A DNA stretch of 64,000 bases from Rhizobium sp. 32-5/1 (GTDB lineage: Bacteria > Pseudomonadota > Alphaproteobacteria > Rhizobiales > Rhizobiaceae). The first letter of the stretch is position 1; each line of letters opens with the position of its first letter. The stretch is from assembly GCF_029537235.1 (NCBI RefSeq), contig NZ_CP120639.1, positions 1-64,000 on the forward strand. Reading direction: 5' to 3'. Under the pieces are notes generated by a model, which saw nothing but the letters and a program-made list of their open reading frames with translations, had not been told where the DNA came from and made no database searches. The position numbers and the translations under genes were made by a program. Below are positions 48,066-58,911 of the stretch, in pieces.

Positions 48066-48165
48066 ATTTGCTCCATAATGCTGGAAGGGCGGGCAAAGCT
48101 TGAGTTTCGGCATCTCTGTTCCATTTGACGTCCTATACGCCGAACATCACGGAGGATCTGATCGA

Positions 48166-48897
48166 ATGACGCGGAATATCATGGCGCTGGTCTTTGCGGC
48201 CGTATGGGGACTGGGCAGTGTAGGAGTGACGCATGCCGAGCAGTTGGCAGCAAGGTCGGCCACCAGCATTAAGAGTGATCTCAATTATCTGATCTATACG
48301 CCAGACAACTATGCGTCGTCCGACAAGGCGTATCCGCTTGTCGTGTGGCTTCACGGCGGCGATCAGGGTGGGACCGATGTCGAGAAGGTTAGATCGAGCG
48401 GCATTCCGAAACTGATCGAGGACGGAAAGACATTCCCCTTTCTGGTGCTTTCGCCCCAGAACCCGAGTGAAGAACTACTTTATCCAATCGAGAAAGTGGA
48501 GGCGGTGCTCGACGAGGTCATGTCTAAGTATCGTGTCGATCGCACGCGGGTCTATGTCGTGGGGTTCAGCCGCGGCGGTTTCGGTACTTGGGCCATGGCG
48601 GAACAGTTTCCCGATAAATTCGCTGCTTTCGTTCCGATCGCCGGCGGCGGTAATCGCCACTATCTGAGCAGGACGAATGAAAAGGCAGCTTTCTGGGTGT
48701 TCCACGGCACGAATGATGACGTCATTCCCTTGTCGGATTCGGTTGTGCTTTACGAGCGCCTTGTCGGTCTCAAGCGGAATGCTCGGTTGAGCGTTCTGGA
48801 GGGCGCGGATCACTCGGGCGTCGAGTGGGCCGCTTTGAATGATCCGGAGCTTTGGGATTGGCTTTTGAAACAGCGCCTCGAGGTCGTGCCACAGTAG
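48166..48897 (+). CDS. exported alpha/beta hydrolase (esterase, PHB-depolymerase-like)
   Basis: 243 residues from ATG 48166, with GGAGG upstream. Signal peptide (MTRNIMALVFAAVWGLGS...THAEQ), so periplasmic or secreted. Hydrolase motifs: LVVWLHGGDQGG, nucleophile Ser135 in VVGFSRGGFGTW, candidate Asp in FHGTNDDVIPL, His in LEGADHSGVEW. Resembles the poly(3-hydroxybutyrate)-depolymerase/feruloyl-esterase-like group. No neighbour tells its substrate. Complete, single-gene unit. Confidence 0.85.
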   Translation: MTRNIMALVFAAVWGLGSVGVTHAEQLAARSATSIKSDLNYLIYTPDNYASSDKAYPLVVWLHGGDQGGTDVEKVRSSGIPKLIEDGKTFPFLVLSPQNPSEELLYPIEKVEAVLDEVMSKYRVDRTRVYVVGFSRGGFGTWAMAEQFPDKFAAFVPIAGGGNRHYLSRTNEKAAFWVFHGTNDDVIPLSDSVVLYERLVGLKRNARLSVLEGADHSGVEWAALNDPELWDWLLKQRLEVVPQ

Positions 48898-49468
48898 ACC
48901 TTTGAGCCCTTTCCGCGCATCGCGAAATGGCAACTGCAGGGCTTCACTTAGCGCTTTCACTTCAGCTATGGAGGTTCCTTGATTGTATCCAAAACAGACG
49001 CCAGCCGTTTGCCGCGTCTGGCTGATAACGACGGACCTCGTCTCTACTCGCTTTTCTTCCTTTTTCGGGACGGACGCGAACGAATGAAACAGTCCGGAAC
49101 GATGATCGTTGCTCTTTCTAAGAGTGAGAAACGTTTGCGCGGCGGCGACGCTGCGGGGGCAGCCTCACCGCACCGACCAGGAAAGGACCCATAGGCCAGC
49201 GACGGGATGGGATCGGCGCACATGCAGGGGCAAGCATGTCAGAGAAGTTGACCGTATCCCGCTGGATTATGGCAGCGTCGCGTCACCCAAACTGTAGGAA
49301 AACCTGCCTGGTATCACGGTGGGCAGCGATACGATGTGGACAGTTTCCGATGAAGGAAGGGCAATCGAATGCCTCGTTCGATTCGGCTCCTCTGCATTCA
49401 ATGACGAGACATCATAGTCTATGTTCACGGAAGGGCGGGCTATCTCATAACCAACAGCCAACGCACAG
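48898..49468. other. 571-base stretch without a recognisable gene
   Basis: Frames on both strands are short, lack ribosome sites and show no resemblance to known proteins. No repeat or strong hairpin seen between the esterase and TadG-like genes, which converge here. Confidence 0.45.
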
Positions 49469-50737
49469 TCAGTGGACCAGCCGCGGTGTGCTGCCCTGCG
49501 GACCCACACCCTCGGGCACCGGGACAAGTGTTCTATTGTAGTCGGTATTGAGGACGAGGTTGGGGCCTTTCGACAATTGCAGTCTGCGAACGACGATCGC
49601 AGTATAGGCTGAACCATCGGCAACTTTGTTGTTTGCTGCGATAATCAGGTTTCCATTGGGCAAGTAGATCGTCCCAATCAGCTTTCTGGCCTTGTTGCTG
49701 GTAATCACAAAGTCGGTTTCCGGAGACGTTCGGTCCTGAAAGGCGACAAGCCCGGCCAGTGGCCCCGACGTTGGGGCTTCGATATCGACCTGGCTGCTGC
49801 TTTCGAACAGAAAGCTTGCATTCGTGCCCGTAAAATAAAACCCGACGCCCTTTGCCTCGACGGTCGAGCTGGACTCGATGATCAAAGGACCGTCCTTGAT
49901 GATGTAGACGCCCGGCTTCAGGGTAACCTCGGAAGAACTCTTGATCGAAAGCCCACCACAGTAGACGCCTGGCTGAAGTGACCCGATGTAATGGCTGTAA
50001 GCGGCGTCCTTTTCCTTGCAGGCCCCAACGTTCGGAGCCGGCCTTGATGCTAGGGGATCGCTCACAACTGGACAATCGGTGAGCGGTAGCTGCTGATTGA
50101 AATTTTTAGCCATTCCGCCGTATCCGCCTGCCGAACAAGTCAGTTGTGCGATCAGGTTCGCGTTTCCTGTCGATGTGACGCCTGACGTGCTGGCTGAATT
50201 TGAATAGACCGCGCATTTCTGCGCCGAAATCATCGCGTTGGTGTCCAGCGAAACCGTGGCTGTATCAGCCCGATCGAGCCCGATCACGCAGATATTCGAA
50301 CTGTTGTTGGTGCGCGCCGTGGAGGAAACCACGATCTGTGGCGTGCCGACGAAATAACTGGCCACGAAATACGGATGATTGTCCTGTGCCAGCGTTACCT
50401 TAATCTGCTTCCGGACCGCATCGACGTCCACCTCGGCGGATACCTTGCCGTCCCCGCCTGAGCCCTTGTTGGCTTCAACAAGACCGTTCACGATGGACAT
50501 CGCGGCCGTCGGCGACCAGCCGTTCAGGGACGCCTCTTTTGCGGATGCGAGGGCGGCTGCATCGGCCATCTCCTGAAGATTGGTTTTGTTGGTCATCAGT
50601 GCATTGAAGTCAACGGCTGCGCCTGCGACACCGACAAACACTGGTGCCAAAATAGCAGACATCAACGCCATATGACCTTGTCGGCAAGAACATAGTTTGC
50701 TGAGGCGCCGGAAAAGTTTGAACAAACAAAGCTTCAT
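49469..50737 (-). CDS. TadG-like pilus/secretion-associated protein
   Basis: 422 residues. The N-terminus has the Tad_G signature of TadE/TadG proteins: a positively charged start, one membrane helix (MALMSAILAPVFVGVAGAAV), then DFNALMTNKTNLQEMADAAA, LASAKEA. The large periplasmic remainder (about 130-400) is beta-rich with Ser/Thr repeats (GLSIKSSSEVTLKPGVYIIK, GPLIIESSSTVEAKG) like a right-handed helix. Tad systems build Flp pili for adherence; here no other tad gene is present, so it may be an orphan surface protein. Start overlaps the REC-EAL gene stop (ATGA), suggesting cyclic-di-GMP-linked control. Confidence 0.8.
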   Translation of the reverse strand: MKLCLFKLFRRLSKLCSCRQGHMALMSAILAPVFVGVAGAAVDFNALMTNKTNLQEMADAAALASAKEASLNGWSPTAAMSIVNGLVEANKGSGGDGKVSAEVDVDAVRKQIKVTLAQDNHPYFVASYFVGTPQIVVSSTARTNNSSNICVIGLDRADTATVSLDTNAMISAQKCAVYSNSASTSGVTSTGNANLIAQLTCSAGGYGGMAKNFNQQLPLTDCPVVSDPLASRPAPNVGACKEKDAAYSHYIGSLQPGVYCGGLSIKSSSEVTLKPGVYIIKDGPLIIESSSTVEAKGVGFYFTGTNASFLFESSSQVDIEAPTSGPLAGLVAFQDRTSPETDFVITSNKARKLIGTIYLPNGNLIIAANNKVADGSAYTAIVVRRLQLSKGPNLVLNTDYNRTLVPVPEGVGPQGSTPRLVH

Positions 50738-51906
50738 GTCCGAGCGGCCGATAGCTGGCTTAAGACGGCCGGAATTGCCGATGCAGGAAGAGGACGCGAG
50801 AAAAGAAAGCCCTGGACCAGATCGATCCCGGCCTCGCGCACTTCCGCAAGCTCACGCTCGGTCTCAACGCCTTCCGCCACCGACGTCAATTCCAGGTCCC
50901 GCGCGAGGTTCGCGAATGCATGCAGGAATTTACGGGTTATCGGGTCCGTTGCACAGGCTTCGACGATCGATCGGTCAACTTTGATTTCAGAAAAGGGACA
51001 AAGCCTCAGGAGCTCAAAGCTGGACGCGCCCATCCCGTAGTCGTCAAGAGACAGCCGGAATCCGGCCATTCTGAGCCGAATCAACGCCTCGACCAACCTC
51101 GATGGCTCCTTGGGCAAGGATTTCTCGGTCACTTCAAGGCAGATTATCTTTGGGTCGATGTCGAAACCCATGACAGCAGTCTGGATGGATGCCACGATTT
51201 CCGGTTGCTCAAGGACGCAGGCGTCTAGATTGATCGACACACCGCACTTGTCAGCTCGGCCTTGCCATGATTTTGCGTCTGACAGAACCGCCCTTGTAAT
51301 CTCGAGCGAAACTTCGGCGCGCTCGGTCGTCGACGTGATAGACGCGAACAATTGGGCAGGGCCGTGGACGAGGCCGTCTTTTGTCGTGAGCCTGATCAGC
51401 GACTCCAGGCCGACGATCTGACCGGACGTCAAACTGTATTGCGGTTGGTAGTAAGGGGTCAGTTCAAAATCATCGCAAAGCAAGTTGCCGACGAGACTTG
51501 AGGATGCTTTCCGACCTCGGCGCGTCGCCTCATCAAGTGCTGCGGCAATCGCATCGATCTTCAACGGTTTTGGAAGCGTGCCGAGAACGGAGATCCCAAG
51601 CATCTTGCCCATGGCTTCCGCGGATCTGAGCACCGAAGGGGTCTCGCCGCTCGATATGACGATATTTCCGCCAAAACCGGATTCAGAGGCGGCGCGCATA
51701 AATCCGAGACCGTCAAGGTCGGGCATATTCAGGTCCAGGAACACAACATCAAGCTTTGCTCCACCGGTGCGCAAGGCTTCAAGCCCTGAGCTGCCATTGG
51801 ACGCTTTCGCGACAGACCCCGACGTCAGCGACGACAGGATGCTGTCGGCGACCATGACATACATAGGGTCGTCATCGACGATTAAGCAGTTCAAGGAATG
51901 CAACAT
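50734..51906 (-). CDS. response regulator with EAL (c-di-GMP phosphodiesterase) domain
   Basis: 390 residues. Receiver domain 1-125: CLIVDDDPMY acidic cluster, phospho-acceptor Asp58 in VVFLDLNMPDLDG, Lys in GTLPKP. EAL domain from about 140: the signature reads ESLIR (Ala to Ser, ExLxR kept), followed by the metal-site residues in SINLDACVL, CLEVTEKSL, LDDYGMGASSF, KVDRSIV, AEGVETE and GFLFSRPLP. Most catalytic residues are retained, so hydrolysis of cyclic-di-GMP is likely on phosphorylation. Overlaps the TadG-like gene and is divergent from a BarA-type kinase that could be its phosphodonor. Confidence 0.9.
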   Translation of the reverse strand: MLHSLNCLIVDDDPMYVMVADSILSSLTSGSVAKASNGSSGLEALRTGGAKLDVVFLDLNMPDLDGLGFMRAASESGFGGNIVISSGETPSVLRSAEAMGKMLGISVLGTLPKPLKIDAIAAALDEATRRGRKASSSLVGNLLCDDFELTPYYQPQYSLTSGQIVGLESLIRLTTKDGLVHGPAQLFASITSTTERAEVSLEITRAVLSDAKSWQGRADKCGVSINLDACVLEQPEIVASIQTAVMGFDIDPKIICLEVTEKSLPKEPSRLVEALIRLRMAGFRLSLDDYGMGASSFELLRLCPFSEIKVDRSIVEACATDPITRKFLHAFANLARDLELTSVAEGVETERELAEVREAGIDLVQGFLFSRPLPASAIPAVLSQLSAART

Positions 51907-52059
51907 TGCTGGGTCTCCTGCATTTCAAGAGACTTTAGAACCAATAAAAATCCATTACATTGAGCCGTAGGAGAATTCAAATCGCGCCATAAGGTTAATC
52001 TTTTGGTGGCAAGTTGATTAACAAGTTTATGCGATCCTTCCGCACCGAAAGGACTTCGC

Positions 52060-54721
52060 ATGTATCTGGACACACCCATTTCGACCCGTATTTCCCGGAT
52101 CGTCATTGCCGCTGTCGGTTTCGGCATCACCACCAGTGTTGGTCTGTTTCTGCTCTCTGACTTCCAGCGGGCGATGAAGGCCGAGACCGTTCGCTATCAG
52201 AGTGCCGCTTACGCTTTCGCAGCAGCGGCGAGCGATGGCGTTTCCGCTAAGGACCCACGCAAGGTTCTCGAGGTGATCAGGGGGTGCGGGAACTGCATGA
52301 CGTCATCTACGTGACTGCGCTCGATGACAAAGGCGCGGTGATTGCCGAAATTGGCGCGGGTGCCAGTCTGGTGGACGACGGATCGGGGCTCAATTCGTTA
52401 CTTCCGTCATCAATCGAAGTACTTGCGGATGTTCGCAAGGCAGGCAAAACGGTCGGATCGATCCAGATGCGCGCCGAGGTCGGCGGCGTCTGGCACCACT
52501 ACCTTACGGCTTTCGCCTATTCCGGCTTGCTTGGTCTGGTGCTGATCCTCGTGACTTCGATCCTGGCGCGGGCCCACGTGGCACGCGTGGTTCGCCCTTG
52601 CGCTCGCTGGCTGATGAGTTTCTGGATATCGGGGCGCGATCAGACCTGACGCGGCGACTTCAGAAGGTGCGCAACGATGAGGTCGGGGTGTTGGTCGAGG
52701 CATTCAACAAAATGTTCGGCCATATTGATGAGCGCGATAGGTTGCTGCGCAAGCACAGCGAGACGCTGGAGGACACAGTCGAACAGCGGACGGCGGAACT
52801 GCGGCTGGCAAAAGACGAAGCGGATGCGGCAAACGACGCGAAGTCGACATTTCTCGCAACCATGAGCCATGAAATTCGCACACCGATGAACGGCATGATG
52901 GTCATGGCGGAGATGCTTGCAGCAGCGCACCTTGCACCTAGGCACCAGCGTTACGCCGAGATCATCACGCGGTCGGGAAAGAACCTTCTTCATATCATCA
53001 ACGATATCCTCGATCTCTCGAAGATCGAGTCCGGCAAGATCGAACTTGAGGAGATCGAGTTTTCACTGGATGCAATCGTCGAGGATGTCACGTGCCTATT
53101 TGCCGAACGAGCACGGGAAAAAACCTGTCGATGGCGATTCATGTTTCGCCAGAGGTCCCCATCAAAGTTGTCGGCGATCCTGTCCGCCTGACGCAGATTG
53201 TCAGCAATCTCGTCAATAACGGCCTGAAATTTACGGAGACGGGGGCGTGATGATTACGGTTGATGTCGACCCCGATCGAACCGGGCAACTCCGTCTCGCC
53301 GTGGAGGATACCGGGTTGGGGATCGCCGAGGAAAAGATCGGCCGCATCTTCACCAAGTTCTCGCAGGCTGACGCCAGTATCACCCGCAAGTTCGGCGGCA
53401 CTGGCCTGGGGTTGTCAATTTCCAAGCAGCTGACGGAACTGATGGGCGGAAACATCCGGGTGGAGAGCCAAATCGGGATAGGATCGAGGTTCACCATCTC
53501 GGTACCTTTCGTCGTCACGGATCACGCAAATCCTTTCCGCGTCTCCAGGGCGCTTACCGTCGCCATTATTGACAGCGACGACATTTCCCGTCGAGCGATT
53601 TCCAACGGGTTGCGCGACCGCGGGATGACTGTCGTCGACACCGTCGATTGCGTGCATGACGTGGTTTTTGTTCGCGATGGCGATGCCGCGAGCCTGGGCC
53701 TTGCCGAGACGACCCGACCAATCATTCTGCTCCGGTCGTTCGCTGCCAATACGGTAGCGCTTCCAGGTGGAAGACTGCCGGTTCTCGACGTGCCGATGCC
53801 CGTATCGCGAATTTTCCTCGATAAGTTTTGCGAGGCGCTGGATCGGGATCGGCTTTCGACGTTGAAGCCGCAATCAGAGCAAACGGAACGATCACAGATT
53901 CCGGACCTTAAAAGCCTTCGCGTCCTTGCGGTGGACGACGTGGCGGTCAACCGGGAAGTGCTCGGCGAGGCCTTGCGGACCTTCAATATCGATTGCGATG
54001 TCGCGGACAGCGGCCGCGCGGCCATCAATGCGATCGGCGAAGGAGCGTATGATCTCGTCTTTATGGATTGCTCCATGCCGGACATGGACGGTTTTGAGGC
54101 GACGCATGAAATCAGGAAATACGAAGCCGCGAATAAACGGCATCCGGCACTGGTCGTGGCGCTGACCGGGCATGTCATGGGGAGGGATGCCGGACGCTGG
54201 AAGGAGGCAGGAATGAACGGCTATCTGGCAAAACCGTTTAATATTGGCCAACTTCAACAGCTGTTCCTACATCTCGGTGTCATGGATAAAGTCGCTCTTT
54301 CGAGGAAGTCGCTTCTGGTGTCGAAACCTGTGGCTTTGTGGAAGAGCCGCTGCTGTCACCGGACACGTTGGAAATGTTTGAGGTAATCCAGTCGAGTACA
54401 GGCACGGACATTCGGACAAAAGTCTTCGCGTCGTTCTGCGACAATGCATTTTCGGGCTATGAGGTAGCAGTTGCGGAGATCAAGGCGGGGAGCAATGACG
54501 CCAAAAGACTGGTTCACGCCCTGAAGTCGAATTGCTCAAGCACCGGAGCCGCGCGCGCAATGTCAATTTGCGAGCGGGTGGAGACGCTAATGGCTTCAGG
54601 GCACTCTCCAGAAGATCAGCTGTTAGTGACATTAGGAGATGTATTGCAGCAAACATTCAAGGCCATGAAGGCGTATGAACATTCCCACATCTTATCAGGC
54701 GCTATTCTCCAAGTGCGATGA
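52060..54721 (+). pseudogene. BarA-like hybrid sensor histidine kinase (sensor-HAMP-HisKA-HATPase-REC-Hpt), five frameshifts
   Basis: About 888 residues spread over several frames. Order: N-terminal helix (ISRIVIAAVGFGITTSVGLF), periplasmic sensor, second helix (LTAFAYSGLLGLVLILVTSI), HAMP, HisKA with phospho-His in ATMSHEIRTPMNGMM, HATPase (NNGLKFTETG, DTGLGIAEEKIGRIF, GGTGLGLSISKQLTELMGG), a receiver-like module, receiver with VFMDCSMPDMDGFEA, and an Hpt end with KRLVHALKSNCSSTGA. One-base deletions in runs at 52280-52284, 52595-52597, 53118-53123, 53241-53245 and 54298-54300 break it. Every break rejoins cleanly with one base. Divergent from the REC-EAL/TadG unit, so it likely feeds phosphoryl groups to it. 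Confidence 0.85.
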
Positions 54722-54854
54722 AGCCGCCGGCAGCCAAGCAGGAAATGTCGAGGTCATCGGTGGCTATCGACCCCCACATTACAGGCTGCCGTCACCATCA
54801 CCGCCGGACACGACGCTTTTCACCTTGATGCCCTGACCGGGCGGCCATTTCGAT

Positions 54855-55071
54855 CCAACGCGGTGAGCCCTGGTCCAATTGCAACTCCGCTGTACGGCAA
54901 ACTGGACATGTCCACTGCCGATACCGAAACCATGGCCAAGGCCAAGATCCCGGCAGGGCGGTTCGGCAATCCGAGCGAGATTGCCAAAGCGGTAATGTTC
55001 CTGGCGTCCGACGAAGCAAGCTTCACAGTCGGCAGCAGTTCATCATTGACGGCGGCATGAGCACCCTTTGA
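54855..55071 (+). pseudogene. short-chain dehydrogenase C-terminal remnant
   Basis: Reads NAVSPGPIATPLYGKL, AGRFGNPSEIAKAVMFLASD, EASFTVGS, then after a one-base break FIIDGGMSTL and a stop at 55071. This is the end of a classical SDR (product region plus C-terminal strand). The cofactor-binding half and active-site Tyr/Lys are absent upstream. Non-functional fragment downstream of the hybrid kinase. Confidence 0.6.
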
Positions 55072-55146
55072 ACTCAAATGCGGGGCCCTAGGCGACTCGC
55101 GTTCGCGGTCCCCTGCAGATTTCTGTTTGTGGAGAATTCCCCTTCA

Positions 55147-56220
55147 TTAGGAAAGACCGTACCAGGCGCCGCGGCCGGCTCCGTGCAGGACGAGGTGCCC
55201 TTGATCCACGAGTGCCTTGAGATGATCCTTAATGGTGTGACGGCTTGCATCGGTGATCCGTGCAGCTTCCGCGACCGTGATCCGCCCGTGCTCGCGCGCC
55301 AATTCGAGCAATGTGACGGATAATTCCGGCATGTCGGCGAGGATAATACGCTCGCGCTCCATTTTCTTCTCAAGCCGCGTCTTCTGCCGATGCAGGGCTC
55401 TCAAAAAGAACTCGATCCAGGGATTCCAGTCGGGCTCTGCGCTGCGGATCGTTCCTTGCGTGCGTCGAAGCGAGATGTAATAGCTCTCCTTGCTTTGCTC
55501 GATGATGCTTTCGAGCGAGCTATAGGGGACGTAAGCGTAGCCGGCCCTCAGGAGCAACAAGGTGGTCAGAATACGCGATAGGCGGCCATTGCCATCCTGG
55601 AACGGATGGATTTCGAGGAAGACGACAACGAAAATCGCGACAACCAAGAGTGGATGGAGCCGCTTTTCTCGCCCTTGCTCATCCAGCCAGGCGATCAGTT
55701 CTTCCATTCGGCGCGGCGTATCGAAGGGCGATGCCGTTTCGAAAACTATGCCGAGGCTCTCGCCCTGTTCGTTAAACGCTTCCACGTTGTTGGAGAGGGT
55801 TTTGTAGGCGCCGCGATGCCGCTCGTCCTTTGTCGAATGCGCAAGAAGGTCGCGGTGGAGCTGACGGATATGATTGTCGGAGAACGAAATAGCTTCGTAG
55901 GCACTGAAGATGGTCTCCATCACCTCCGCATAGCCGGCAACCTCTTGCTCGTCGCGTGTCGTAAACGACCCCAGGCGAATGTTTGCCAGCAGCTTTTCGA
56001 CCTCTCGGTCGGTGAGGCGTGCCCCTTCGATACGTGTGGAAGAACCGACGCTTTCGATCGTGGCGACACGCCGGAGGCCGGACAGCCGCTCAGGCGCTAT
56101 CCGGCCGATCGCACGCCAAGCACCTTTGAATTCGTCGATTTCGGCGATCAGGGACAGGATTTCGGGCGTGATCCGGACGGTCGCTGTATTTAGAGCTTCC
56201 ATTTGCCCATCCACTCCCAT
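55147..56220 (-). CDS. Fic-domain protein (AMPylase family) with C-terminal winged helix
   Basis: 357 residues. Catalytic Fic motif HPFQDGNGRLSR, His205 to Arg213. The inhibitory helix motif (S/T)xxxE(G/N) occurs before it as S61-TRI-E65-G66, so this is a class II Fic protein kept off by its own N-terminus. The C-terminal part is a winged helix-turn-helix (ELAREHGRITVAEAARITDA, SRHTIKDHLKALVDQGHL) and may bind DNA. Fic proteins transfer AMP or another nucleotide to target hydroxyls; the target is unknown. Cytoplasmic, single gene. Confidence 0.9.
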   Translation of the reverse strand: MGVDGQMEALNTATVRITPEILSLIAEIDEFKGAWRAIGRIAPERLSGLRRVATIESVGSSTRIEGARLTDREVEKLLANIRLGSFTTRDEQEVAGYAEVMETIFSAYEAISFSDNHIRQLHRDLLAHSTKDERHRGAYKTLSNNVEAFNEQGESLGIVFETASPFDTPRRMEELIAWLDEQGREKRLHPLLVVAIFVVVFLEIHPFQDGNGRLSRILTTLLLLRAGYAYVPYSSLESIIEQSKESYYISLRRTQGTIRSAEPDWNPWIEFFLRALHRQKTRLEKKMERERIILADMPELSVTLLELAREHGRITVAEAARITDASRHTIKDHLKALVDQGHLVLHGAGRGAWYGLS

Positions 56221-56682
56221 CCAATTCCTAAGGCCGTGTCATGCACTATTTATTCATCCATTTCCATCCATTTTCCACAAGAGAGTTCGTCAGATCTGTT
56301 TGCCGCGAGCTAGATGACCGGCCATTCCTCACTTGAGCGGAACCAGACTTTCGCAGGAGACGAGAGACGATGTACGAAGATGAGGATTGGGATTTCAAAG
56401 TCTCTGACGCCTCTAAGAGTTCGGATGAGATCGACGCGGAACAACCACGGGGTCGTAGGTTCGACCCCACTCAAGGCGACCCATGTCGACATTCCCAACC
56501 GCATTTCAGAGCGCCATCGATGTCATTGGCATTCTCTTCCTGCGTACCAAAGGATGCTCGGCGTCAGTCCGTCGGCATACCATGACGCCTGCGAGATCAT
56601 GGCGTCGGAAACCGACCTGGAGTGGGAGTTAGACGTTTCGATGTTGCTGCGGCGGCCGCACGGGAAGTGAACCTTGAATTTG
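56221..56682. other. 462-base stretch with only weak reading frames
   Basis: Short plus-strand frames (for example 56370-56585) have patchy protein-like text (YQRMLGVSPSAYHDACEIMA in one frame) but no ribosome site, no family and apparent frame changes. They may be a decayed gene. Nothing I can name. Confidence 0.35.
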
Positions 56683-56920
56683 TCAGCAAGAACCGAGGAA
56701 TACATCAAGACTTAAGCGCACTTCGGCCCGGGTTATACCCTCAACGTCTTGAATTTCGATAGCGATCCTGTTCACAGGGCTGATGGGAAGGAAATCTGAC
56801 GCCAACTCACAAATGGCGACGCGGGCCTGCCCAATAGCCTGCTCCAGGTCGTCAAACACAATTTCATCGTCAGAACTGGGTGCGGCCAGGTCGTACGGGC
56901 TCCTGAAAAAAGATCGGCAA
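56683..56920 (-). pseudogene. DUF6894-like small protein, one-base indel
   Basis: From a TTG at 56920 with TAGGAGGCAAG directly upstream, the reverse strand reads (M)PIFF. In the adjacent frame it continues RSPYDLAAPSSDDEIVFDDL, EQAIGQARVAICELASDF and IAIEIQDVEGITRAEVRLSL to a stop at 56683. One extra T (run at 56906-56911) explains the switch. The pattern strand-acidic-FDDLEQA-helix-strand is that of DUF6894 proteins such as the one at 16917. Function unknown. Confidence 0.5.
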
Positions 56921-57244
56921 ACTTGCCTCCTACTAATGACAGTTTGGCTTGGTGGAAAGTGGGGTTGAGTTTCGTCTCGATTTGCGCCTGGTTGTTGCGT
57001 TGTACCACCTAACTACATTTTTGATGTTGATCGAGAATACTTTCTCGCGGGGTAGGCCGCCCCTCCGAAATGAAAGACTGGATCACCTTCTTGCGATAAA
57101 AAGCAACCACACACGAAAGCGATGAATGACGACAGCATTCGCAGTCATCGATGGGTTGCAGCCGCTGCCAGGAATCTATTGGCTGCCGGTAGTCACGCCA
57201 AAACCATTTCCGTTCACCGTCATCAGTGCCTTTCGAGGAAGCGA
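56921..57244. other. 324-base stretch without a recognisable gene
   Basis: No supported frame on either strand between the small DUF6894-like gene and the end of the hybrid kinase. Confidence 0.4.
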
Positions 57245-58911
57245 TCACTTGCCTCCGCTGTCCAGGGCCGCGCGCACTTTGCGTGCCAGGTCGCCGAGCG
57301 TTGCCGGCTTCTGCAGGAAGATGACACCCGGATCCAGCACACCATTATGGACAATCGCATTGCGGCTATATCCAGTCGTAAATACGACAGGTAGGCCCGG
57401 ACGCTTGCGCATTGCCTCATCAGCAAGCTTGCGGCCATTCATTGGTGCCATGACGACGTCGGTGAACAAACACCTTACATCCGGGCGCTCGCCGATGACG
57501 GTAAGTGCAGCGATCGCTCCATCGACGGCAATCACAGTATAACCGAGTTCCTCGAGCATCCGGGTATGAACTTCCCGGACGCTGGCATCATCCTCTACCA
57601 GGAGGACAATTTCGCTGGCGGACCCGCGAGGCACGCTTTCGTCTTTCAGACATGGCGCGGTCTCGTTCGTCCCATACTCTCGAGGCAAGCAGATCTTCAC
57701 TGTCGTGCCAATGCCTGGCTCGGAGTAGAGTTTCATGTGCCCGTCGGACTGCTTGGCAAAGCCAAATACCTGGCTGAGGCCGAGGCCCGTTCCCTTTCCG
57801 ACCGGCTTAGTCGTGAAGAACGGATCGATCGCCTTCTCTATAATTTCCGGAGGCATCCCGCAGCCAGTGTCGGTAACAGCGATCATGACATACTGACCGG
57901 GTGCAACGTCATGCTCAATCGCATAAGCCTCATCGATATGCACATTCGCCGTCTCGATCGTCAGCTTTCCCCTTCGGGCATAGCGTCGCGAGCGTTGACC
58001 GCGAGGTTTAGGACGGCATTCTCAAGTTGGTTGGCGTCCGCTTTGGTGCGCCACAGTCCCGATGCCAGCACCGTTTCCTTTTGGACTATCTCACCCAGGG
58101 TGGAGGCAAGGATTTCCGCCATATTTGCAACGAGCTTGTTCGCATCCACTGTCTCGGGCGATAGTGGCTGCTGGCGCGAAAAGGCGAGGAGCCGTTGAGT
58201 TAGCGTCGCTGCCCGGTTTGCCCCGTCCAACGCCGCGTCCAGCAGCCTCGGGATGTCGTCGAGCGCACCGCGCGCTATTCGGCGCTGTGCCATGTTCAGT
58301 CCGCCGATTACAACGGCGAGCATATTGTTGAAGTCATGGGCGATACCACCGGTGAGGTGGCCAATGGCCTCAATCTTCTGAGCCTGGTGGAGCGTGCTTT
58401 CCGCGGCGATCTTCTCTTGCACCGCCACCGCAACGCGTTCTTCGAGAGTAGCGTTAAGATCCCTCAACGCTGCCGCTGATCGTTCTGAGGCGCCCCTCGC
58501 TTCTAACAGCTCCTTCTCATACCGACGCCGATCGGTCGCGTTGAAGATGGTGATCCGGATGAACCTAACATCTCCCTCATCCGAAATCCGTGCAACAGCG
58601 TTTACAAGAACAGGCACGCGGCTGCCGTCTGCCTTTACCATGTCGAGAGCCACCTCGTTGAACCAGCCTTGCATCGTCACTAGCGGCGCGAAATGGGTCT
58701 CGAAGTAAATCTTCCCAGGCATTGTCAGGAAATCAATGAATTTGCGGCCAACGATCTTTTCGCCGGACATGCCGAGCCATGAGGACAGTGTTTTATTGGC
58801 AAGGATAATGCGCCCGTCAGGCGCCGCCGAAATATAGCCGCAAGGCGCATTTTCGAAAAGGTCCAGGAGATCGTCTACGTCCTGACCGATATCCGATCCC
58901 GAACTCATCAC
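57245..58911 (-). pseudogene. PAS hybrid histidine kinase partnered with RsbQ-like hydrolase, frameshifted
   Basis: About 555 residues. PAS domain 15-135 (DLFENAPCGYISAAPDGRII, WLGMSGEKIVGRKFIDFL), coiled region, HisKA with phospho-His in GGIAHDFNNMLAVVIG, HATPase ([50 protein letters not shown]) and a C-terminal receiver (VLLVEDDASVREVH, LFTDVVMAPMNG). No membrane helix, so cytoplasmic. The frame stops at 57961; one base in the C run 57969-57972 (plus strand) restores EGGKLTIETANVHIDEAY. Its ATG overlaps the hydrolase stop by 4 bases. In Bacillus an RsbQ hydrolase activates the PAS protein RsbP, so a hydrolase-fed PAS sensor is the likely design. Confidence 0.85.

Noticed and set aside
56450-56490. 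GGTTCGACCCC, resembling a tRNA T-arm
   Set aside because: No pairing acceptor stem, anticodon arm or CCA end could be found around it.
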